A DNA stretch of 44,365 nt from Rhodococcus sp. 06-235-1A (GTDB taxonomy: Bacteria; Actinomycetota; Actinomycetes; Mycobacteriales; Mycobacteriaceae). The stretch spans positions 1-44,365 of the forward strand of contig NZ_NOYI01000031.1 in assembly GCF_002258785.1 (NCBI RefSeq), in the 5' to 3' direction. The notes below the pieces were generated by a model, which did no database searches, was not told the DNA's origin, and was given only the letters and a program-made list of their open reading frames with translations. Below, one piece after another: positions 32,794-39,712 of this stretch (position 1 is its first letter; each line of letters starts with the position of its first letter). The translations under genes and the position numbers were made by a program.

Positions 32794-33789
32794 ATGGAAT
32801 CCGCACTCGATGTGACCACGGTACGAATGGCTGGATCTGCCAGAGAGATTTCCGACAGGTACGTGGCCACGTTCGACGAACTCGTGAAAATGCTGGTCCT
32901 CAACCCCACCGTCAAGCAACTGCTCGCGGCCGACTACACGCACGCGCAGGTGGCACGAACGATGCACATCAGAAAACAGCAAGTCGGTGAAATCTCCCGC
33001 ACACCGTTCCATCCGGTACGCCGCGCGAGGACGCTGCACTCGATCGACGTATGGGCACTTGCCCATTCGCTGTGGCAAGAGTCCGAACAACGGTTGAAGC
33101 TCGCAATCGACGCCGCGTTCGAGTGGGATGCCACGCGGCTGACTGACGTCGCGCAGCCTGAGCAAAATTTGGAGCAGTACCGGATAGGTTGTGTGGCCGA
33201 CGAACTCGACACCTACAGCTGCGCATTCGCCCGCTGCGAGGTAGCGCGACCGTATACGCCGCGCCAGGAGGACCTGGACGCGGCACGCGTCGGTGCTCTC
33301 CGCGCCACAGCAGCGGGAGCGACGGACGTCGATCTGCGGGCCCGTGAGGACGAAATGCTGGAGTTTCTGCGCACTCCCGTGGTCTCCGAAGTTCCCGACT
33401 TCCTCTACCGTCACCCACACAGGCACTCTGCGATGTTCGATCACGGAAAACCCTGGGAGAAGAAGAAGTTCGAGGAGCGAGCCGCGCGCGAACAGGACGA
33501 GATGAAGCGCTACGGAACACTGTTGCCGACCTTGCCCGACGATTCGACAGATCCACGTGTGCTCGCGCGTGACCTTCTGTTGTTCAACTTCGGCGATCTA
33601 CGTGTCCTGGACCACCATTTGGATGCGGATCCGCTCGATGAGCGACGTGCGCGTGTTCTCGAAAGATTCGCTGGTGAGCTGGGTGTTCGTTGGGACCAGT
33701 GGCAGACATTCAGCCCTGAATGCCGTCCCGCGGAGGAAGTGGAGTCCGAGATCCGTCAGGCGCTCGACACGTATCTGGACGCGCAGTGA
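32794..33789 (+). CDS. HTH-containing protein of unknown family (331 aa)
   Basis: Residues about 37-72 (NPTVKQLLAADYTHAQVARTMHIRKQQVGEISR, shown here only as NPTVKQLL...YTHAQVARTMHIRKQQVGE) look like a helix-turn-helix with the turn at MHIR. The rest is helical and charged, with no recognised motif; a stretch near 210-250 is rich in Pro, His and Lys/Glu (FLYRHPHRHS, PWEKKKFEERAAREQDE). The gene is preceded by tandem 18-bp operators and a -10 box six bases from its ATG, so it is probably leaderless and self-regulated. It is followed by a 28-codon ORF with its own ribosome site. It may be the regulator of the accessory island's right half. Confidence 0.6.
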   Translation: MESALDVTTVRMAGSAREISDRYVATFDELVKMLVLNPTVKQLLAADYTHAQVARTMHIRKQQVGEISRTPFHPVRRARTLHSIDVWALAHSLWQESEQRLKLAIDAAFEWDATRLTDVAQPEQNLEQYRIGCVADELDTYSCAFARCEVARPYTPRQEDLDAARVGALRATAAGATDVDLRAREDEMLEFLRTPVVSEVPDFLYRHPHRHSAMFDHGKPWEKKKFEERAAREQDEMKRYGTLLPTLPDDSTDPRVLARDLLLFNFGDLRVLDHHLDADPLDERRARVLERFAGELGVRWDQWQTFSPECRPAEEVESEIRQALDTYLDAQ

Positions 33790-33925
33790 GCGAGTAGATA
33801 TGCGAAGCGGCTCACCAACCGTCCCGGAAAGGTCCGTGGCCGGTAGAGCGACTTGTGGGTGCACATCGGTCCATTCGTCGGTACCGTGGACGGCTCAGTT
33901 TCCTCCAGCGAAAGGAAGTGCCCGA

Positions 33926-34012
33926 ATGCTCGGACTCGGCCCGCTCGGTTTCTGGCTCCGTGATTGGAGCGGCGCGATGGGTAACGTCGCACCCCAAGGC
34001 CCCATGGCTTGA
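33926..34012 (+). CDS. 28-codon ORF with strong ribosome site, followed by terminator
   Basis: AAAGGAAG at 33911-33918 precedes ATG 33926; the frame runs 28 codons to TGA 34012 and an intrinsic terminator follows only 14 bases later. The peptide, beginning MLGLGPLGFWLRDW, has a Gly/Leu/Trp-rich half and a polar Gly/Asn/Gln half. A stand-alone unit made of ribosome site, short frame and terminator suggests a real expressed micro-protein or leader peptide. No family recognised; it could be a small membrane-active peptide. Confidence 0.5.
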   Translation: MLGLGPLGFWLRDWSGAMGNVAPQGPMA

Positions 34013-34025
34013 TTCCCTGTACGCG

Positions 34026-34058
34026 AAGGGCACGGACAGCTATTGTCCGTGCCCTTTT
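34026..34058 (+). terminator. Intrinsic terminator
   Basis: AAGGGCACGGACA (34026-34038) pairs perfectly with TGTCCGTGCCCTT (34044-34056) around the 5-base loop GCTAT and is followed by further T residues. This is the best classical terminator in the window. It ends transcription of the 28-codon ORF and the HTH gene before the 480-residue gene. Confidence 0.85.
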
Positions 34059-34104
34059 CCGTCTGAGCGGACTTCGACGGCGGATACTGAAGAGAGTTGC
34101 GGCG

Positions 34105-35547
34105 ATGGGCTTTCCACGGATAGCACGACAAGGGAAGGCCGCGGGCGATCCACCTGGACCGTTCGATCAGGGCGGTCGACGGCTGCGCATCGTCGTAGAC
34201 GTTGCCCCGGATCATCGCCGGCTCGAAGAGTGGAATGGAAACACATACGCCCCGCTCAACATGCCGGACCCGGAGATCTTTCTGTGGTCGCTGACAGAGG
34301 GCGAGAGTATCGACCGCTACTGGATCGGCACCGCCGACGACCCGGCCGACGCCGGCCGGGTCGTGATACCGCCGGGACCCCTAGACCCCAGCGCCCACGA
34401 CTACCTGGGGTTCTCGACTATCGAGGGGCAGGGGCGATGGACCGAACGGGCGATCTGGCCCTACAGCACCTACGAAACGTTCGCGCAGGAGGACGCCGGA
34501 GCCCACGCAGGTCTATCCGCTGAGCAGTGGCTGGCGGAGCTTCTCGTTGCCCGGGCCAGCAACGAGATGCGCGCGGACCTGCTGGCCACCATCAATCCGC
34601 GCCTCCTGTCGAGCCAGGCAGCGTACGTAACGGAGACGAACCCGCTTTCGGCCGTCCAAGCGGTGGGGGTCGTCGGGTTGTATCTCCGCAGCAAAGGTCA
34701 GTACCCCGTAGTCGGTCCGGAGCGTCTGGTGCTCGATGAGCGCTCGATGTTTCTTTTGGCAGTGGAGGAACTCCTTCCGTCGTGGCGGGTGTGGGCTTCC
34801 GAGCTCAGTCGACACACGTACGCGACCGACAACGACACGCCTGCGCTGTTGGCTCAGTCGGTCCGCGAGCGAATCATCCGCATGCTGCGGTGCCGTGACC
34901 AACTGCTCATCGCGTCGATGGCAAGCCAGACCAACACCACTATGGATCGTCTGGTCGAGTCCCTGGACTACTTTCTGGTCAATCTCGTCGGGGCCTTCGA
35001 CGCCGCGGCCCGCGCCGCGCACCTCGTCTACGACTTACCGAAAGACAAGACCAGAACTGCGGGTTGGCAAAACGAAAAGTGGTTGAAGAAGCTGCGCAAC
35101 GCCGATTTGGAGGACCTGTTCGCACCGGACAGCACCGGCTACCGGTTGTTCGAGATCTGCCGATTTCTCCGGAACACCGTTCACGGCGAAGGACTACCGG
35201 CCATTGCGTTGAACGAATCCAGGGTTGCGCACACGCAGACTTTCGTGCGGTTGCCTCGGAATGAAGCCGATGTCCTTGTCGACCACTTCGACCAGCTCGG
35301 AGGCCAAGACGCCTGGGGATTGCGTCGATTCGGTGACGGGCTCGGGGACTACATCGACGCGGCAACGTTCGTCGAGCGGCTCATTCCATCGGCCATGGGT
35401 GTGTTGGACGAAGCCATCAAGAACACACCGACCTCGAGGCTGACCGGTATCGGTCAGTTCACGATCGAGCCTCCTGTTGACCATGCGCGCGATAGTCCAG
35501 GGACGCGCGCACGTGTGATGTTCCTGCTCGGTCTCCCGAAGACGTGA
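34105..35547 (+). CDS. Unknown 480-aa protein with HEPN-like R-N-x2-H motif
   Basis: I do not recognise the family. The first 130 residues are mixed and Pro-containing (GRVVIPPGPLDPSAHDYLGF); from about 140 to 440 the protein is helical. FLRNTVHGEG (Arg356-Asn-Thr-Val-His360) resembles the R-N-x-x-H-G signature of HEPN/Apea-like domains found in abortive-infection proteins and RNases, but the match rests on that motif only. The start at 34105 is chosen because the upstream extension runs through the terminator at 34026-34058. It ends tail to tail with the conjugation operon. Its position in the accessory island fits a defence role; this is inference. Confidence 0.55.
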   Translation: MGFPRIARQGKAAGDPPGPFDQGGRRLRIVVDVAPDHRRLEEWNGNTYAPLNMPDPEIFLWSLTEGESIDRYWIGTADDPADAGRVVIPPGPLDPSAHDYLGFSTIEGQGRWTERAIWPYSTYETFAQEDAGAHAGLSAEQWLAELLVARASNEMRADLLATINPRLLSSQAAYVTETNPLSAVQAVGVVGLYLRSKGQYPVVGPERLVLDERSMFLLAVEELLPSWRVWASELSRHTYATDNDTPALLAQSVRERIIRMLRCRDQLLIASMASQTNTTMDRLVESLDYFLVNLVGAFDAAARAAHLVYDLPKDKTRTAGWQNEKWLKKLRNADLEDLFAPDSTGYRLFEICRFLRNTVHGEGLPAIALNESRVAHTQTFVRLPRNEADVLVDHFDQLGGQDAWGLRRFGDGLGDYIDAATFVERLIPSAMGVLDEAIKNTPTSRLTGIGQFTIEPPVDHARDSPGTRARVMFLLGLPKT

Positions 35548-35597
35548 CGGGTCGACACTTGTCTCATCGATCGGTTCCCGACCGCACCCCAGGCCCG

Positions 35598-36485
35598 CTA
35601 CTGCGATGTCACGGGCCAGAATCCGGCCGGCTGCAGAGGGCCCGTCGAGAGTGTGGCGGTGACGTGGTCGATGAGTGCTGCGTGCCGCGGGTCGAGCTGC
35701 AGGTAGTACTCCGGATCGTCGGTGGTGGTGTCGAGCTCGGCACTGCCGACGGCGTACGGGTTGAGGACGAGCTCGCCGTCGGCAGTGACTTCGAGGTCGA
35801 CGGTGAGATGCGCGGCAATACCGGAATCTCCGATAGCGTTGTAGGCCTTGGTGATCCGTGACCATAGGTCACCGTCTGTGTCCAACGACTTGTCGACGAC
35901 GATCCGCAGGTCGCCGGGGTGGTCGGTGAACATGGTCGGCCAGTCGATCGGCTCCTCGATTCGGGCTACGCGCAGGGAGTCCGAGTAGCTGCGGATCAGT
36001 GCGCCGGCGGTGACCTGGCGTAGCCAGTCCGGTACGTCGGCGGCGCGGGTGAAGGTTCCGCGGAATCCGCCGATGACACGCTGCCACTCGATACTTGCTT
36101 GCAGCAGTGCATGTTTCCGGTGTGCTCGCGGGCTCCATCCGCCCCAATGGAGGTCGGTCCACCTGCGGGTCTGGGTCCGTAGTTCGTGCAGTGACCGCGC
36201 GCACGGGAGGCAGTACCGCTGTTCGGATCCGGTGTGGCGAACGTTGCCGAATCGCCCTGGAAGCTCGAACGGTTCCCGCTCGTTACCCCCGGAGAGACTG
36301 CCCGACAACACAGTTCCGTTGTCCGGCGATGCAATCGTCACCTCGAACTCGATGAGCCGGTGTCCGGTTTGAGCGACCCACACAGCGCGGTCGCCAATGT
36401 TCCAGTGGTCGCCGCTCTCCCACGCTTCGGTGGTCGAGCGGGCCGAATCCGATGGTCCGGCGGGCATCGAACGTAGCGCTGTCAT
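35598..36485 (-). CDS. Hypothetical protein, last gene of T4SS operon (295 aa)
   Basis: Not recognised. The N-terminal third is beta-rich, with HRLIEFEVTIASPDNGTV and a Cys pair (YCLPCAR, about residues 92-98) that may hold zinc. The middle is helical with many Trp residues (RRWTDLHWGGWSPRAHRKHAL), and the C-terminal part contains alternating strands such as HLTVDLEVTADGELVLNP. Its start overlaps the end of the lipoprotein gene by four bases, so it belongs to the minus-strand transfer operon. No signal peptide is seen, so it should act in the cytoplasm. Confidence 0.65.
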   Translation of the reverse strand: MTALRSMPAGPSDSARSTTEAWESGDHWNIGDRAVWVAQTGHRLIEFEVTIASPDNGTVLSGSLSGGNEREPFELPGRFGNVRHTGSEQRYCLPCARSLHELRTQTRRWTDLHWGGWSPRAHRKHALLQASIEWQRVIGGFRGTFTRAADVPDWLRQVTAGALIRSYSDSLRVARIEEPIDWPTMFTDHPGDLRIVVDKSLDTDGDLWSRITKAYNAIGDSGIAAHLTVDLEVTADGELVLNPYAVGSAELDTTTDDPEYYLQLDPRHAALIDHVTATLSTGPLQPAGFWPVTSQ

Positions 36486-37060
36486 GCCTCACCATCGAAC
36501 TCTGATGGGGACATCGAGACTGCGGTCACTCGTATCTGCTGGCCGTCCGCGGTGACGATGGCACGCACCGTGCGGCTGATTTCCTCGAGCGGCGTACGAC
36601 CGAGTTCTGTCGCTGACTGCTCACACGTGAGATCCACGGCGATGGTTCGCGCGGTTTCGGGAATTGCTGTGATGGCGGTGCAACGAGCCTGCACCGTGAG
36701 CCGATCTTCGGCCATTCGGTCCCACAACCGAGTCTGGGCGGGTTTGCCGGCACCGGCCGAGACGATGCGGTCGACCAGAGCGTCGGCGAGGTAGCCGCGT
36801 GCGCGGTCGGCGGCCGCCGCCTCGTTGGCGTCACTGCCCGGGAACCAGGACAACAGAACTTCCGCGCCGTTGCGGGCGGTGTCCATGGCACGGCCGGCGT
36901 CGACGTCGGAGTCGAGTATCGCGGTGTTGTCACTGCTGGCCGGCGTCGCCGACGGTGGTGTGGAGGCGGGGGAGCTGCATCCCACCGTCAATGCGGCGAC
37001 CGCCGCGACGGTGCACGCGAGCGGGCGATAGTAGGACTCGTACGAGCGGAGCTGGTTCAC
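36482..37060 (-). CDS. Lipoprotein with NTF2/VirB8-like domain (192 aa)
   Basis: The N-terminus has a lipoprotein signal: a basic start, a hydrophobic core and the lipobox LTVGC with the modified Cys at about residue 28, followed by a Ser/Pro/Ala-rich linker. The domain from about 55 to 190 begins AMDTARNGAEVLLSWFPGSDANEAAAADRARGYL (in part), the same 'SW.P...A..RA..wL' pattern as the VirB8/TcpC-like protein at 42070-42618, and continues with NTF2-like strands (ARTIAVDLTCEQS, VRAIVTADGQQIRVTAVSM). Start GTG 37060 follows AAAGGG. It is probably an exported envelope component of the conjugation channel. Confidence 0.72.
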   Translation of the reverse strand: MNQLRSYESYYRPLACTVAAVAALTVGCSSPASTPPSATPASSDNTAILDSDVDAGRAMDTARNGAEVLLSWFPGSDANEAAAADRARGYLADALVDRIVSAGAGKPAQTRLWDRMAEDRLTVQARCTAITAIPETARTIAVDLTCEQSATELGRTPLEEISRTVRAIVTADGQQIRVTAVSMSPSEFDGEA

Positions 37061-37119
37061 GGCAAGACCCTTTCTGGAATCTGACGACGAAAACGGTTGT
37101 GCGAGAGGGAAGGAATGGG

Positions 37120-37704
37120 TCAGCGTCGAGCTGTCTGTCCGTAGCACGGCGAGCCCCAGAGGCCGGCACCGCTGCGCTGCGCTGTCGACTGCGCGGCACC
37201 GATGTTCGCTGCTTCCGAGAGCTGCTGATCCTTGTATGTGTAGGCGCGGGCCATGCCGGCTTCGGCTGCGACGGTGCTGTAGTTGCGGCCATCCGAAAGA
37301 ACGACGTAGCGCAGGGCGCGCCCGTACCGGTCGACGCTCTCCGCCACTGGGTCGGAAATAAGGGTGACGACGGTGTTGTCGAGCTGCTGGTGCGCCCACG
37401 CGCTTGCTTCCGGCCCCCAGCACTGCACGTCGGTGTCGGGGTCGACGGTCTCAGGGGTGTCGATACCGAGGATGCGAACCCGTACCGAATCGCTACCCGT
37501 GGACAGGTGCACCTCGATGGTGTCGCCGTCGATCACCCGTTCCACCACCCCGCTGGACACAGAGGCAGCCTCAGCGGCGGTCTCGGGGTTCGGGGGAGCG
37601 ATCAGGGGATTGCATCCCGACAGCAGGGCCACCGCCCCGGACGCTGCCATGCAGGCCGTGAGTACCCGAACGGTCGATCCGTACCGGGCTCGTCGCGTGT
37701 TCAT
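37120..37704 (-). CDS. Staphylococcal-nuclease-like lipoprotein (194 aa)
   Basis: An exported thermonuclease (SNase/TNase fold). The signal ends in the lipobox LLSGC (Cys31), so the enzyme should be anchored on the outer face of the membrane. The nuclease domain has all expected residues: VVERVIDGDTIEV (Asp59, Asp61), VRILGIDTPE (Arg77, Asp82, Thr83, Glu85) and VDRYGRALRYV with the second catalytic Arg (126 or 129). CWGPEASAWAHQQL lies between. The start overlaps the upstream gene's stop (ATGA). A surface nuclease inside a conjugation operon is notable, since the transferred strand leaves as single-stranded DNA; it may degrade competing extracellular DNA or help recycle nucleotides. Confidence 0.9.
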   Translation of the reverse strand: MNTRRARYGSTVRVLTACMAASGAVALLSGCNPLIAPPNPETAAEAASVSSGVVERVIDGDTIEVHLSTGSDSVRVRILGIDTPETVDPDTDVQCWGPEASAWAHQQLDNTVVTLISDPVAESVDRYGRALRYVVLSDGRNYSTVAAEAGMARAYTYKDQQLSEAANIGAAQSTAQRSGAGLWGSPCYGQTARR

Positions 37705-38396
37705 GCGCGCCCGAAGACCATGAGCACGCCGATCAGGTACGTTCCGAGCGCGATGATCGCCGGTGCCGCGACCGCCATGATGGAATGTGCGACCAGGACC
37801 GAGCAGTGCCGAAGCGGAGTCCGGCTGCGACGATGTGCTCTCGCCGGAATCCAGTAGTCGCTCAGGGACGTCGCGAGCACCAGGACCAGGAGCCAGGCTG
37901 CGATCTCCACGATGACGGTGGTGCCCGATGAGAGCGCATCCGTCATCCGCTCGATCGATGTCCCTGCAGGCCAGTCGTAGTACGACAGTTCGGGGGACCA
38001 GCCCCACCACGCCAGGATCGCGAACGCGATCGAAGCTGCTGCTGCAGCTACCAGATACGCGGCCGTCACGCCGGGGTGAGTGACGCGGCTTGCTGCGCGG
38101 GTGTGGGCGTCCGCGATCGAGGCGAGCTGGCGACCGGTGATGACCGGTTGCCGCCCCCGACCACGGGGCGCGAGCCGGCGTTCGACTTCCAGTATTGCCG
38201 CGGAGTGCGCGGCCGCACGCTCGGCCGGCGTCGACGACAGACCGTGCCGCGCACGGAATCGCTTCTGGTCACGGTCTATGTCGCGGATCCACTCGTCACG
38301 ATCGCTCTCGGGTGTGTAGCGCACCTCGATGCCCCCGACTGCGCTGACGATCGAGCTGAGCATGGAGCTGGGGTGGTGTTGTGTACTCGTCTTCAT
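37701..38396 (-). CDS. Membrane protein of T4SS operon, three TM segments (231 aa)
   Basis: Not recognised. A soluble N-terminal half with charged and Arg-rich sequence (RDEWIRDIDRDQKRFRARHGL) precedes three hydrophobic segments at about residues 109-132, 157-178 and 204-228. It has ATGA overlap with the nuclease gene downstream. The large cytoplasmic N-terminus plus membrane domain suggests a scaffold or regulatory component of the transfer machine. No ATPase motif is present. Confidence 0.62.
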   Translation of the reverse strand: MKTSTQHHPSSMLSSIVSAVGGIEVRYTPESDRDEWIRDIDRDQKRFRARHGLSSTPAERAAAHSAAILEVERRLAPRGRGRQPVITGRQLASIADAHTRAASRVTHPGVTAAYLVAAAAASIAFAILAWWGWSPELSYYDWPAGTSIERMTDALSSGTTVIVEIAAWLLVLVLATSLSDYWIPARAHRRSRTPLRHCSVLVAHSIMAVAAPAIIALGTYLIGVLMVFGRA

Positions 38397-38442
38397 GGCT
38401 GTTGCTCGCTTTCTCAGGCGTGGTCGGTAGTCGAGTTGGTGG

Positions 38443-38841
38443 TCACAGGGGTTGCACTCCGCCGGCGGCGAGAACGCTCACGGTCCAGATGGCCCACATC
38501 ACGGCGAGGGTGCTCGCCAGGCGTACCGCGTTTTTCCATGCGGTGAGCGCCCAGCGGCGTCCATTCATGTAGTCGAGGGCCACGGCGACGAGGCTGCCGA
38601 TCGACAGCGCGAAGACGACGGTGATGATCGCCCACCACCCCTGCGTCACAGCATCGTTGGCAGCCTCACGCCGGACGGGGTCGGCCGAGCCACTCGACGA
38701 CGAGGACAGCACCCACTCGGCGACGGGTATCGACCAGGCGAGCCACCAGGTGACGGCCGTCAACGCGATCGATGCCAGTAGTCGGGTCCGATCGCTCGGG
38801 GCTGTCGACGATTCGAGTGCGGGTGCAGGTGCTGTCTTCAT
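38443..38841 (-). CDS. Small membrane protein of T4SS operon (132 aa)
   Basis: Not recognised. Hydrophobic segments lie at about residues 21-44, 68-92 and 106-129, with a Ser/Gly-rich extracellular or cytoplasmic loop after the first. GAAGG precedes ATG 38841. It sits between the double-DUF4913 gene and the 231-residue membrane protein, so it is probably a minor channel or inner-membrane component. Confidence 0.6.
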   Translation of the reverse strand: MKTAPAPALESSTAPSDRTRLLASIALTAVTWWLAWSIPVAEWVLSSSSSGSADPVRREAANDAVTQGWWAIITVVFALSIGSLVAVALDYMNGRRWALTAWKNAVRLASTLAVMWAIWTVSVLAAGGVQPL

Positions 38842-38872
38842 GGGAGAGGCCTTCTCTCGGTGACGATGGTGA

Positions 38873-39712
38873 TCAGGGGGTCAGATATTTCGGGGCCTGC
38901 CAGCCCTCGGGTGGGTAGGCGATGAGCAGAGTGCCGTGGCCGGGCCAGCTCCCGTCGACGTCGGCGTTGCTCATCGGTCCGGATTCACCGTCGAGGAGCA
39001 CCCGCATGTGGGGGTCACAGTGCCGAAGCCACCAACTCGACATCGCCGCCGGATCGTCCGGTGAACTGCGCGCTTCCTCGAACGCCCACCACAGGGCCTT
39101 GAGCCGCGACACGACCTCCTGGTGCTGCCACCAGCGCCGATCCCAGGACAGCCCACGACCGGGCTTGTCGTCGATCTGGCGGTTGATGACGTGGCAGAGG
39201 TACTTCTCCACGAAGTCCTCGAGCCGCAGAAAAGCCGGGGCCGGCAACTCGTCGGCGTCTTCCCCGATCGGGATCGGATGCTCGTGCGAGAGGTCTGCAA
39301 GATCGTCCGCGACCCAGCCCGCGGGAACCGGATCGCAGGTCAGAGGCCCGTATCCGACCCAGGTGCAGGCTTCGTCGACGCCGCTCATCGGCCCGGTGGC
39401 ACCGTCGAGGAGCATCCGCAGGTGAGGTTCGCAATGCTCGACCCACCATCCCGACATCGCGGCCCGGTCCTCGACCGAACGTCGCGCGGACTCCCATGCC
39501 CACCACAGAGCGGTCAGTCGCGCGACCGCTTCACCGTGCCGCCACCACCGCGCATCCCAGGTCAGCCCGTGGCCAGGTCGCTCACTGATGCGACGCTGGA
39601 TCACCCGCGCGAGGTAATGCTGAACCCAGTCCTCGACCGACTCGTACGCGGGCTCGACCTCCTGTTCCGCGTCGAGATCCAGTTCGTCGTCGAGGTCGAA
39701 ATCATCGTCCAT
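38873..39712 (-). CDS. Tandem DUF4913 protein (279 aa)
   Basis: Two copies of the DUF4913 pattern occur in tandem. The first (about residues 24-115) reads SVEDWVQHYLARVIQRRI, then WDARWWRHGEAVARLTALWWAWE, AAMSGWWVEHCEPHLRMLLDG and GPMSG (quoted in pieces); the second (about 158-250) reads RLEDFVEKYLCHVINRQI, WDRRWWQHQEVVSRLKALWWAFE, AAMSSWWLRHCDPHMRVLLDG, GPMSN. The internal identity is high, pointing to recent duplication and fusion. Families with DUF4913 are usual partners of TraG/VirD4-type coupling proteins in actinobacterial conjugative elements. Its start overlaps the end of the coupling-protein gene by 11 bases, which supports a joint role such as recruiting the relaxosome or host factors. 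The N-terminus is a run of acidic residues. Confidence 0.82.
   Translation of the reverse strand: MDDDFDLDDELDLDAEQEVEPAYESVEDWVQHYLARVIQRRISERPGHGLTWDARWWRHGEAVARLTALWWAWESARRSVEDRAAMSGWWVEHCEPHLRMLLDGATGPMSGVDEACTWVGYGPLTCDPVPAGWVADDLADLSHEHPIPIGEDADELPAPAFLRLEDFVEKYLCHVINRQIDDKPGRGLSWDRRWWQHQEVVSRLKALWWAFEEARSSPDDPAAMSSWWLRHCDPHMRVLLDGESGPMSNADVDGSWPGHGTLLIAYPPEGWQAPKYLTP

Noticed and set aside
34009..34104. N-terminal extension of the 480-residue protein from ATG 34009
   Set aside because: It would translate through the intrinsic terminator hairpin at 34026-34058 and is Arg-rich.
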